From positions 1 to 15,639 of the forward strand of contig DFKI01000178.1 in assembly GCA_002373325.1 (NCBI GenBank): 15,639 nt of DNA. Direction: 5' to 3'. Below are positions 7,834 to 14,059 of this stretch, one piece after another. The translations under genes and the position numbers were made by a program. The notes under the pieces were generated by a model, which made no database searches, was not told the DNA's origin, and worked only from the letters and a program-made list of their open reading frames with translations. This DNA comes from Treponema sp. UBA3649 (GTDB lineage: Bacteria; Spirochaetota; Spirochaetia; Treponematales; Treponemataceae). Numbering within the stretch: position 1 is the stretch's first letter; each line of letters opens with the position of its first letter.

Positions 7834-9720
7834 ATGTCAGAAAATGTCAATTCAGGAAATCATGCGGAGTTCAGCAGAGCCCTTTTCATCCCGATTATTT
7901 TGACTTTTGCCATCCCGATTGTTTTCGTCGGTCCCATAGGAATGTACGTCGGTGCCCTGAGCATGAGTGAATTCGTCAGGATGATAGCAGATCCCTTGTA
8001 CTGGCTGTTTTTAGTTGTCGTGGCAGGTGGCGTGCCGGTTGGAGTTTATAAGCTTTATCTTGCCCAGGTTAAAAAATATGATGCTGGAAAAATTGATATC
8101 ATGGGGCTGCTCCATTTCGTAAAATTCTATTTCATCTCCCTGGTGCTTGTGGTCATTGCGGCCCAGCTGGGACTTGCTTGCCTCATCACTTTCCGGGCGA
8201 CCCGTGGTGGATTTTCTTACGAGAATTTCGGAGGAGCGAGCGGACTTGCATTCTGGATTTTTCTCATAAACGGTATTACTTTCACGGTAGCGACCTCATT
8301 TTATCTTCAATATATGTTGAATCTTGAGAAATCTCTCTCATGGCTTGCCGCAACCAAGGGGCAGTATGTCATGCACATCATGTTCCGCACCACAATCATC
8401 ATCGCCTTTGCCGTCATCGGGCTTATCACGCTGATTTGCTCTCCTCTTTTCGTGCCGGTCAACCTCAAGAACATAACGAAGACCCTTTACGGAAAACTGA
8501 TTCCCCTTGCTACGGTCGGTGGAATTGCGACGGTCATCAATATCTACAACAGTCTGAACGGAATCAAGAACGGAATCGAAGAGCTCAGTGTCTTTACGGG
8601 AAAACTGGCGGACAGAAAGTACGACATGGAGTCCATCCCGCTCACCCTTAGAAACGAGATGGGAGATTTGATAAACAACATAAACCTTTTCCGGGAGATG
8701 ATGCACTCCCTCCTCAAAAACATGAAGGATTCCGCATCGGCATCCATCCGCACAGCCGGGGATTTGTCTCAGAACATGGACAGGGCAGGTGGAAGCGTCA
8801 TGAACATCACGTCCGCGGTACAGAACGTTGAGATGGAGATGGAGAACCAGGCCGCCGTGGTGGATCAGTCGCAGGCATCCGTGAACCAGATTTTGGGTCG
8901 CATCCGGGATCTGAACGAGAGCATAGAGGGACAGGCCACGAGCGTGAATGAGTCGTCCGCCGCTGTGGATGAGATGGTCGCAAACATCAATTCCGTCACA
9001 CAGGTCCTTGAGAAGAACTCTGCCGCAGTAAGTGAGCTTGGAGTCGCATCCGACGAGGGACGCAACGCCGTCAAAAAGTCCGTGAGCATCGCCGAGGATG
9101 TCATCAAGCAGTCATCGGGACTTATGGAGGCATCCAATATCATCCAGACCATAGCGAGCCAGACCAACCTTCTTGCCATGAACGCCGCAATCGAGTCAGC
9201 ACATGCAGGGGAGGCTGGAAAGGGATTCGCTGTCGTAGCCGATGAAATCCGTAAGCTCGCCGAGCAGTCCAACAAACAGGGTAAGGCAATCAAGACAAGC
9301 CTCAAGTCTCTTTCCGGGGCTCTCACGAACATCGCGCAGAGTATCATGGAGGTTCAGGAAAAGTTTGACACGATTTATAACGTCGCACAGATTGTGAAGA
9401 ATCAGGAGACCGTCGTTATGAACGCAATGTCTGAGCAGAATGCCGGTAACAAGCAGGTCCTTGATGCCATGAAGCAGATCAGCGACGCGACCACATCCGT
9501 AAAAGATGGATCCAACGAGATGCTTGGCGGGGCAGAACAGGTCGCTATTGAGATGGCGAATCTTTCGGACGTAACGCGGAGAATCAACGAGAGCATGACA
9601 TCCATATCAGCGAGTGTCACGGAAATCACTTCGGCAATGGAGCTTGTCTCTCAGTCGTCGTCGAAAAACCAGGAAGACATCAATGCTCTGGCAGCCGAGA
9701 TTGCGACATTCAAACTGTAG
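7834..9720 (+). CDS. Methyl-accepting chemotaxis protein with multi-spanning membrane sensor
   Basis: A 628-residue chemoreceptor. The highly conserved signalling tip is present: QTNLLAMNAAIESAHAGEAG from residue 443, then KGFAVVADEIRKLAEQS, the region that contacts CheA and CheW. On both sides lie long heptad-repeat helices rich in Ala, Ser, Asn and Glu, as expected for the coiled-coil bundle that CheR and CheB modify. The N-terminal part is unusual. Instead of two membrane helices around a periplasmic ligand domain, it has about six hydrophobic segments (roughly 16-40, 54-76, 93-120, 136-160, 185-208, 222-240) with only short loops. A HAMP-like segment (about 240-293, with RNEMGDLINNINLFREMM as its second helix) joins it to the signalling part. 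The ligand is unknown; a membrane-borne or small permeant signal is a guess. Start chosen for GGAGG at 7823-7827. No terminator was found in 9721-9780. Confidence 0.93.
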   Translation: MSENVNSGNHAEFSRALFIPIILTFAIPIVFVGPIGMYVGALSMSEFVRMIADPLYWLFLVVVAGGVPVGVYKLYLAQVKKYDAGKIDIMGLLHFVKFYFISLVLVVIAAQLGLACLITFRATRGGFSYENFGGASGLAFWIFLINGITFTVATSFYLQYMLNLEKSLSWLAATKGQYVMHIMFRTTIIIAFAVIGLITLICSPLFVPVNLKNITKTLYGKLIPLATVGGIATVINIYNSLNGIKNGIEELSVFTGKLADRKYDMESIPLTLRNEMGDLINNINLFREMMHSLLKNMKDSASASIRTAGDLSQNMDRAGGSVMNITSAVQNVEMEMENQAAVVDQSQASVNQILGRIRDLNESIEGQATSVNESSAAVDEMVANINSVTQVLEKNSAAVSELGVASDEGRNAVKKSVSIAEDVIKQSSGLMEASNIIQTIASQTNLLAMNAAIESAHAGEAGKGFAVVADEIRKLAEQSNKQGKAIKTSLKSLSGALTNIAQSIMEVQEKFDTIYNVAQIVKNQETVVMNAMSEQNAGNKQVLDAMKQISDATTSVKDGSNEMLGGAEQVAIEMANLSDVTRRINESMTSISASVTEITSAMELVSQSSSKNQEDINALAAEIATFKL

Positions 9721-9780
9721 GGCGGGGAAGGAGAAGAGCCGTGAGATTTTCATCCCGCGTGAATTTTTCTCCATGCCCTA

Positions 9781-9808
9781 TTGACTTTTTTCTGTGGATA
9801 GGTATAAT
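9781..9808 (+). promoter_or_regulatory. Promoter of ispE
   Basis: TTGACT (9781-9786), a 16-base spacer and TATAAT (9803-9808). The predicted start near 9815 is only two or three bases before the ATG at 9818, so the transcript is probably leaderless or nearly so. Confidence 0.75.
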
Positions 9809-9817
9809 TGCAAGAGT

Positions 9818-10711
9818 ATGTTGGACAGTATGACCGTTTTGGCACCTGCGAAAATAAATCTTGGTTTGAAGGTGTTTCCGAAAAGAGCCGACGGTTATCA
9901 CGACATTGAGAGCATCTTCACTCTCGTCAATCTTTGCGATGAGCTTTTCGTGAGCAGGGATGGCGGAGGTGAGAGCAAATGCGTAGTTGACTGTAAGGGT
10001 ATGGTTCTTCCTGAGGACAATACCTTTCAAAGGACATACAAAGCTTTCTGCGTGCTGACTGGCATAAGGGAAAATGTTCGCGTAAAAGTGACAAAGCATA
10101 TTCCCGCCGGCGGTGGATTGGGGGGCGGATCCAGTGATTCATCTTCTTTTTTAAAATCCATCGACATGCTTTTTGGTACGCGTTTAGGTCATTCTGCCTT
10201 GGAGGAGATTTCGGGGCAGGTAGGAAGTGATGTTTTCTTTTTTACCAGGGCTCTGGAAGAGAAGAAAAGCGATATTTCTTTATGGGAGAGTTTTACCGCT
10301 GTTGTAAGTGGTCGCGGAGAGAAAATCAGACCTTTGTCGGGCAGAACTGACTGTTCGATTCTTCTGGTTTTTCCCGGAGTGCCGGTGTCCACAAAGGATG
10401 CCTATGGACTTGTCGATGAATGGCAGGTCTCGCATCCAGACGTGAACAGGAATCTCAGCATCGCTGATTTTCTGGAAAAGACTTACAGCAGACCGGTACG
10501 GGAATGGTTTTTCAGTAATGATTTTGCAGCTCCTGTTGCGGGACGGTATCCCAAAATTCAACAGGCATTGGACGCTTTGAGGGCTTCCGGTGCGGATTTT
10601 GTTGATATGTCAGGGTCGGGTTCAACTGTTTTCGGGGTCTTTGATGAGAGAAGCAGGGCTGTGCTTGCAAGGGACTTCTTGTCGAAGCGGTGGAATTCCG
10701 TACTTGTCTGA
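9818..10711 (+). CDS. ispE: 4-diphosphocytidyl-2-C-methyl-D-erythritol kinase
   Basis: IspE phosphorylates CDP-methylerythritol with ATP in the non-mevalonate (MEP) pathway to isoprenoids. The 297-residue product is a GHMP kinase of normal length. PAKINL (10-15) carries the conserved Lys12, the glycine-rich ATP loop is PAGGGLGGGSSDS (96-108), the catalytic Asp is probably D138 in VGSDVFFF, and the third motif is SGSGST (265-270). The start is uncertain. ATG 9818 lies just downstream of the predicted transcription start and has no ribosome-binding site. ATG 9830 has a GGA 4-6 bases upstream. A GTG at 9794 lies inside the promoter and is rejected. It is followed after 25 bases by spoVG and then by tRNA-Gln and rplY, a neighbourhood typical for ispE in distant bacteria. 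Confidence 0.93.
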   Translation: MLDSMTVLAPAKINLGLKVFPKRADGYHDIESIFTLVNLCDELFVSRDGGGESKCVVDCKGMVLPEDNTFQRTYKAFCVLTGIRENVRVKVTKHIPAGGGLGGGSSDSSSFLKSIDMLFGTRLGHSALEEISGQVGSDVFFFTRALEEKKSDISLWESFTAVVSGRGEKIRPLSGRTDCSILLVFPGVPVSTKDAYGLVDEWQVSHPDVNRNLSIADFLEKTYSRPVREWFFSNDFAAPVAGRYPKIQQALDALRASGADFVDMSGSGSTVFGVFDERSRAVLARDFLSKRWNSVLV

Positions 10712-10736
10712 TAAATTCATACAGGAGATGGAGTGT

Positions 10737-11021
10737 ATGCAGGTTACTGAAATACGGATCCGTAAGGTAGAGGGTGACAACAAGCTTAAGGCTTATGTTA
10801 CAATTACGTTTGATGACTGCTTTGTTGTGCATAATGTGAAGATAATCGAGGGAAAGAGTGGGCTTTTCATAGCCATGCCCAGCCGGAAGACAGCGAACGG
10901 TGAGTATAAGGATGTTGCTCATCCGATCAGCCCTGAATTCCGCAATTCCCTCCAGGACAAGATTGTCTCCGAGTATCTCGCGGGACACGTTGAAGAAGGG
11001 ATTGTCGGTGCAGATGAATAG
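10737..11021 (+). CDS. spoVG: SpoVG-family regulatory protein
   Basis: A 94-residue protein matching SpoVG closely along its length: MQVTEIRIRKV, then KAYVTITFDDCFVVHNVKII, EGKSGLFIAMPSRKT and a DVAHPISPEFR block. SpoVG was named for Bacillus sporulation but occurs widely in non-sporulating bacteria. In Borrelia and Staphylococcus it binds DNA and RNA and adjusts expression of other genes (established for those species, inferred here). The start at 10737 is preferred because family members begin MxVTxxRxR and AGGAGA (10723-10728) lies 8 bases upstream. An ATG at 10728 overlaps that site. It probably shares the ispE transcript (25-base gap). The C-terminal tail after EYLAGH is short and acidic. 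Confidence 0.93.
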   Translation: MQVTEIRIRKVEGDNKLKAYVTITFDDCFVVHNVKIIEGKSGLFIAMPSRKTANGEYKDVAHPISPEFRNSLQDKIVSEYLAGHVEEGIVGADE

Positions 11022-11057
11022 TCCAGTCTCCGCCGTATCCTTATGATTCTGCAATTT

Positions 11058-11130
11058 TGGGACGTCGTCAAGTGGTAAGACAACGGCTTTTGGTGCCGTC
11101 ATTCCGCTGGTTCGAATCCAGCCGTCCCAG
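11058..11130 (+). tRNA. tRNA-Gln (anticodon TTG)
   Basis: Acceptor arms TGGGACG (11058-11064) and CGTCCCA (11123-11129), discriminator G at 11130. Anticodon stem ACGGC/GCCGT with loop TTTTGGT gives anticodon TTG, which reads CAA and, by wobble, CAG. T loop GGTTCGAATCC. No CCA is encoded. It lies 36 bases after spoVG and 33 before rplY. A TATGAT at 11042-11047 is a possible -10 but lacks a -35, so release from a longer ispE-spoVG-rplY transcript is likely. Confidence 0.95.
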
Positions 11131-11163
11131 TTTTTAAACAACTTTTTAAAGGAGTTCTGAGAA

Positions 11164-11718
11164 ATGGAACAGTTTGTAATCAACGCAAAGACACGCAGCT
11201 TGTCAGGAAAAACTGCTGCAAAGAGAATCCGTGCTGAGGGTAATCTTCCGGCCATCGCCTATAATGAAAAGGGTGAATCAATCATGCTTGAAGTGAATGC
11301 CCAGGAGTTCTCAAAGGCATGGCGCTCTATCACAAAGACTACTCTTGTTAACCTGAAAATTGACGGAAATGACAATCAGGCATATATCAAAGACACTGAG
11401 TATGACATCAAGACCGACAAGAACCTTCATGCGGATTTCCACATCGTAAGCGGAAAAAAGCCCATCACGGCCGTACTCAAGATCCGTCTCTCAGGAAATC
11501 CCGCTGGTGTGCTCAAGGGTGGATTCATGGTCAAGCATGTTCCCGACGTGAAGCTCAAGGCTCTTCCTGCTGATATGCCGGCGGCGGTTACAGCTGATGT
11601 TTCTCCCCTTGAAATCGGTGGAAAGCTCGCAATCAAGGATTTGAAGCTCGGAGAAAAGGTTGAGATTCTTACCAATCCTGAGAGTCTGATCGTTACAATC
11701 GCACCGCCAAAGAAATAA
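11164..11718 (+). CDS. rplY: 50S ribosomal protein L25/general stress protein Ctc
   Basis: A 184-residue protein of the long L25 (TL5/Ctc) type, which binds 5S rRNA on the large subunit. The N-terminal L25 domain (about 1-90) shows the family opening AKTRSLSGKTAAKRIRAEG with LPAIAY, and later IKDTEYDIKTDKNLHADFH. The C-terminal TL5 domain (about 95-184) ends in LGEKVEILTNPESLIVTI, the usual closing strands. The E. coli form has only the first domain; most other bacteria have both, as here. The AGGAG at 11151-11155 fixes the start. The next gene in many genomes is pth (peptidyl-tRNA hydrolase); here a terminator and a TrpR-type gene follow instead. Confidence 0.94.
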   Translation: MEQFVINAKTRSLSGKTAAKRIRAEGNLPAIAYNEKGESIMLEVNAQEFSKAWRSITKTTLVNLKIDGNDNQAYIKDTEYDIKTDKNLHADFHIVSGKKPITAVLKIRLSGNPAGVLKGGFMVKHVPDVKLKALPADMPAAVTADVSPLEIGGKLAIKDLKLGEKVEILTNPESLIVTIAPPKK

Positions 11719-11769
11719 GGAAGCATCGAGAATTTGATTTTCCGGTGCAGGTCCTGAATATGCAGTATG

Positions 11770-11810
11770 CCTCCGGATTTTCCTTCGGGAATCTGGGGGT
11801 GTCTTATTCT
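11770..11810 (+). terminator. Rho-independent terminator after rplY
   Basis: A strong hairpin at 11770-11799: 12 pairs (two or three G-T) with a two-base bulge, capped by a C(TTCG)G tetraloop, then the T-rich tail TGTCTTATTCT. It lies about 50 bases after the rplY stop and closes the ispE-rplY unit. Because trpR starts 47 bases further on, it could also act as an attenuator on read-through into trpR. Confidence 0.75.
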
Positions 11811-11856
11811 ATAACGGTCTGGAAACTGCCGGAACGCAAGGCTTTCAGAGGTGAGA

Positions 11857-12177
11857 ATGAGGACAAAGAACACAGGTTCGCTGGAAAATGAGCAGAATGA
11901 AGATGCGATAATGGAAATCTGTACGTTGCTGTCTGAAATTGACGACAAGGAGCTGATTTACAGTTTTTTTGGATGTCTTTTCACCGCGGCTGAGCTTAAG
12001 GATTTTTCCAACAGATGGCATCTTGTGAAGGAGCTGGACGCGGGTACTACTCAGAGGGAGATTGCGCGCAAATACGGTATGTCGCTCTGTAATATTACCA
12101 GGGGTTCCAGGGAGATGAAAAAAGAGGGGTCGGCGTTTAGGATTGTGCTGGACATGCTGAAGTCCGGAAATCAGTAG
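11857..12177 (+). CDS. trpR: TrpR-type transcriptional repressor
   Basis: A 106-residue helical DNA-binding protein of the Trp repressor superfamily. The core LFTAAELKDFSNRW...LVKEL...GTTQREIARKYGMS..NITRGS follows E. coli TrpR. The residues that contact tryptophan in E. coli (Thr44, Arg54, Arg84) have counterparts at Thr43, Arg53 and Arg82, and the TRGS (81-84) matches TrpR rather than the YerC branch. Binding of tryptophan as co-repressor is therefore plausible but inferred. No tryptophan biosynthesis or transport gene lies nearby, so its targets are unknown; the next operon is flaA. The start at 11857 has GAGGTGA (11848-11854) just upstream; a GTG at 11851 is the alternative. A weak -10 (TATAAC, 11810-11815) follows the preceding terminator. 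Confidence 0.85.
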   Translation: MRTKNTGSLENEQNEDAIMEICTLLSEIDDKELIYSFFGCLFTAAELKDFSNRWHLVKELDAGTTQREIARKYGMSLCNITRGSREMKKEGSAFRIVLDMLKSGNQ

Positions 12178-12248
12178 GTGACATTCGTTGAAAGTCTTGC
12201 GGATTTCAAAAAAAATAAAAAAATCTTTTGCATAATCATTTAAAACGT

Positions 12249-12277
12249 TTGACAAATCTCCAAGTGCGAAATATAAT
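12249..12277 (+). promoter_or_regulatory. Strong sigma-70 promoter of the flaA operon
   Basis: Consensus TTGACA (12249-12254), exactly 17 bases, consensus TATAAT (12272-12277). This is a perfect housekeeping promoter, not a flagellar sigma-28 site, in line with high constitutive expression of sheath proteins. The start is predicted at 12284 or 12285, leaving a leader of about 153 bases. Confidence 0.92.
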
Positions 12278-12284
12278 GTAAGAT

Positions 12285-12386
12285 ATGAGACCTCAAGATT
12301 GGGAGTCCGACAGTCGGGATGACCGATGCAAGGTTGTACAAGGAAACTTTGCGTTAAAGATTTTGGGGAATCATGCCGAAAAGTAA
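12285..12386 (+). CDS. Possible 33-residue leader peptide
   Basis: An ATG at 12285-12287 sits at the predicted transcription start, 8 bases after the -10, and opens a frame of 33 sense codons ending at TAA 12384-12386, 51 bases before flaA. The peptide begins MRPQDWESDSRDDR and is hydrophilic, with one Trp and one Cys; no family is recognised. With no ribosome-binding site it would be translated only as a leaderless message. An open frame of this length can easily arise by chance, so this is a candidate only. Confidence 0.2.
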   Translation: MRPQDWESDSRDDRCKVVQGNFALKILGNHAEK

Positions 12387-12419
12387 ATAAATAGGTTCCA
12401 TGTAAAACAAGGAAATCTA

Positions 12420-12436
12420 CAATTCAAGGAGAATTG
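12420..12436 (+). promoter_or_regulatory. Hairpin presenting the flaA ribosome-binding site
   Basis: CAATTC (12420-12425) and GAATTG (12431-12436) are perfect inverted repeats around the loop AAGGA, which with the next G forms the Shine-Dalgarno AAGGAG. The stem ends one base before the ATG. It could expose the site in a loop or limit ribosome access. Confidence 0.45.
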
Positions 12437-12437
12437 A

Positions 12438-13145
12438 ATGAAAAAGGGCGTAGTCATTTTAGGAAGCCTTATTCTTGCGTTTGCTTTCTGCCTTCCCGCA
12501 GCAGCACAGCCAAGTGCAAAGGCCGTAGAGACAATCGTTATCGATAACTTCGATACACCGGATGAGATGGATTGGACTTGGGGTGCCCGTGCCAGCCGCT
12601 TTATAGCTGACGGATATCCTATCGTAAAGTCATTTGAGGGAATTCCTAATTCTCTCCGTCCTTATCACAAAGACACCGATCCCACCGCTCAGGTGCTTGG
12701 TGCAAAGGTTGCCTTTGACCGCAAGGGTGACAACTGGTTTGAGGTATATCCTCAGGATTCAGAGGGAAACGAGCATGAGATTCCTTTCGTAGGAACCGTA
12801 ACTCAGATTGATTTCTGGGTATGGGGTGCGAACTACAACTACAGGCTTGAAGTTCTCGTGCGCGATTCTGATGGTCGTGTTCACGTTCTTCCTGCCGGAA
12901 ACCTTATGTTCCAGGGATGGAGAAACATCGTTCTTAATGTCCCAACTTATATCAGGCAGCATTCTCGCCTTCGCTCAGGTCGTCCCAACTTGACTTTCGT
13001 TGGATTCAGAATCCGCAGCGATGTAAGTGAGGCTGTTGATGACTATGTGGTTTACTTTGACCAGCTCAAGTTCACGACAAACACATTGTCTAATGTATAC
13101 GACGGTTACGACTTGAAAGATGCCGATTTCGGTGACAATAACTAA
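12438..13145 (+). CDS. flaA: FlaA-type flagellar filament outer layer (sheath) protein, first copy
   Basis: A 235-residue exported protein of the FlaA family, which in spirochaetes coats the FlaB core of periplasmic flagella. Residues 1-23 are a Sec signal peptide (MKKGVVIL..., cleavage expected at AAA|QP). The mature part carries family blocks: an early IVIDNFDTP, a central FWVWGANYNYRLEVLVRD, AGNLMFQGWRNIVLNVPTYI, and a late LTFVGFRIRSD...YVVYFDQLKF. It ends with an acidic tail. All seven Gln codons are CAG, as in other highly expressed genes here. It is followed after 18 bases by a diverged paralogue. T. pallidum and T. denticola, as I recall, have a similar tandem pair in addition to flaA1, and this gene matches that pair better than flaA1. 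Confidence 0.88.
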   Translation: MKKGVVILGSLILAFAFCLPAAAQPSAKAVETIVIDNFDTPDEMDWTWGARASRFIADGYPIVKSFEGIPNSLRPYHKDTDPTAQVLGAKVAFDRKGDNWFEVYPQDSEGNEHEIPFVGTVTQIDFWVWGANYNYRLEVLVRDSDGRVHVLPAGNLMFQGWRNIVLNVPTYIRQHSRLRSGRPNLTFVGFRIRSDVSEAVDDYVVYFDQLKFTTNTLSNVYDGYDLKDADFGDNN

Positions 13146-13163
13146 TAAAGAAGGCGGTACAAG

Positions 13164-13880
13164 ATGAAAAAGATAATCGTAGCTTTTATGGCATTGGCAG
13201 TTGCTACAGCCGGTGCTTTTGCACAGAGCCTTTCAGATCCGGATGCTTCAAACATCGGAAACGACAGCGCACGTCAGGCTCTTCGTGAGGTAAGTGTTGA
13301 CCGTTTCGAGCGTGAGGGTTCTTGGTCAGTTCACATCTCTTCAGATTATGGTGTGATTTCCGGACGTCTCTTTGAGGGTAGCCCTGCTGCAAAGGATCCC
13401 TTGGATGATGCTGGAAGCCAGGAGCTTGAGGATACAAGAGTTTTTGGTGTGAAGACTGAGTTCTTCCGCCGTGGTGTAAACTCCTTCTATATCAAGGCAG
13501 CCCGCCCGATTGCTATTGAGGGAATCACCAAGACTGTTTCTGTTTGGGTCTGCGGACGCAACATGGGACATGACCTGTGGCTTTTGGTTCAGGACTACAA
13601 TGGACACAACTTCGAAATCTGGATGGGAAATCTTGAGTTCTCCGGTTGGAAGAAGCTTACGACAGCCATTCCTCCTTCCCCCGATGGAGTTCATGGAATC
13701 GTTCAGTCAAGCGTTTACTATGGAAACAAGCCTGGTCTTCGCATTGTCGGATTCCGCGTGGACTGCAATCCTGAGGAAGCACAGGGCTCATACTACATGT
13801 ACTTCGATGATCTCCGTGCTGTAACAGACCTCTATGATTTGGAGAACAGGGATCCCGATGACATGGACGATGCCTGGTGA
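13164..13880 (+). CDS. flaA: FlaA-type flagellar filament outer layer (sheath) protein, second copy
   Basis: A 238-residue paralogue of the preceding gene. Residues 1-20 form a signal peptide (MKKIIVAFMALAVATAGAFA, cleavage before QSLSD). The same order of blocks appears: DRFEREGSWSVHIS, VSVWVCGRNMGHDLWLLVQD, GNLEFSGWKKLTTAIP, LRIVGFRVD...YYMYFDDLRAVTD, then an acidic tail rich in Asp. Overall identity to the first copy looks low, so the duplication is old and the two proteins may form a mixed sheath or occupy different parts of the filament (inference). All six Gln codons are CAG. The ribosome-binding site is AAGGCGG, 18 bases after the first stop, so both are on one mRNA ended by the terminator at 13939. 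Confidence 0.88.
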   Translation: MKKIIVAFMALAVATAGAFAQSLSDPDASNIGNDSARQALREVSVDRFEREGSWSVHISSDYGVISGRLFEGSPAAKDPLDDAGSQELEDTRVFGVKTEFFRRGVNSFYIKAARPIAIEGITKTVSVWVCGRNMGHDLWLLVQDYNGHNFEIWMGNLEFSGWKKLTTAIPPSPDGVHGIVQSSVYYGNKPGLRIVGFRVDCNPEEAQGSYYMYFDDLRAVTDLYDLENRDPDDMDDAW

Positions 13881-13911
13881 TTTTCGATATCGGACAAAAA
13901 TAGTTCCGGTG

Positions 13912-13930
13912 CTCTACATCTGATGTAGGG
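13912..13930 (+). other. Short perfect hairpin downstream of the flaA pair
   Basis: CTACATC (13914-13920) and GATGTAG (13922-13928) are perfect inverted repeats with one base between, extendable by two pairs. No T tract follows. It lies between the stop and the true terminator and may protect the mRNA end. Confidence 0.5.
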
Positions 13931-13938
13931 TATGGAAT

Positions 13939-13974
13939 CCTCCGTAGATTTTTCTGCGGGGGTTTTTTATTTTT
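13939..13974 (+). terminator. Rho-independent terminator of the flaA operon
   Basis: A 10-bp stem CCTCCGTAGA (13939-13948) with TCTGCGGGGG (13953-13962), two G-T pairs, loop TTTT, followed by TTTTTTATTTTT. It is the strongest terminator in the window and separates flaA from argG. Confidence 0.92.
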
Positions 13975-13994
13975 AAATTTAATGGCTCTTCCAC

Positions 13995-14023
13995 TTGAAT
14001 ATTTATAATATAAATAGTAGAAT
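13995..14023 (+). promoter_or_regulatory. Promoter of argG
   Basis: TTGAAT (13995-14000), 17 bases, TAGAAT (14018-14023). The start is expected near 14030, giving a leader of about 30 bases with GAGG at 14048-14051 before the ATG. No arginine-repressor (ARG box) palindrome was recognised. Confidence 0.65.
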
Positions 14024-14059
14024 GTATGCATAAAATTTCATTTATATCGAGGTCTTTTT

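Larger units (their letters stand above)
12284..12437 (+). promoter_or_regulatory. Long structured 5' leader of the flaA operon
   Basis: This leader is much longer than others in the window. It can form a small CCGA/TCGG hairpin (12308-12318), a GCAAGG/CTTTGC stem (about 12328-12352) around a TTGTACAA palindrome, and a hairpin at the ribosome-binding site (12420-12436). I recognise no known riboswitch class. Roles in mRNA stability or translational control are inferred. Confidence 0.45.

Noticed and set aside
8865..9347. A 160-codon minus-strand open frame within the chemoreceptor gene
   Set aside because: Antisense to the signalling tip; Ser/Ala-rich composition reflects the reverse of Ala/Glu/Asn codons.
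10512..11255. A 247-codon open frame on the minus strand containing WDGWIRTS
   Set aside because: It runs antisense to ispE, spoVG and rplY; the WDGWIRTS stretch is simply the reverse strand of the tRNA-Gln gene, a well-known source of false proteins.
11719..11760. TrpR operator upstream of trpR
   Set aside because: No CTAG-centred palindrome like the E. coli operator is present in 11719-11856; the only strong structure is the rplY terminator.
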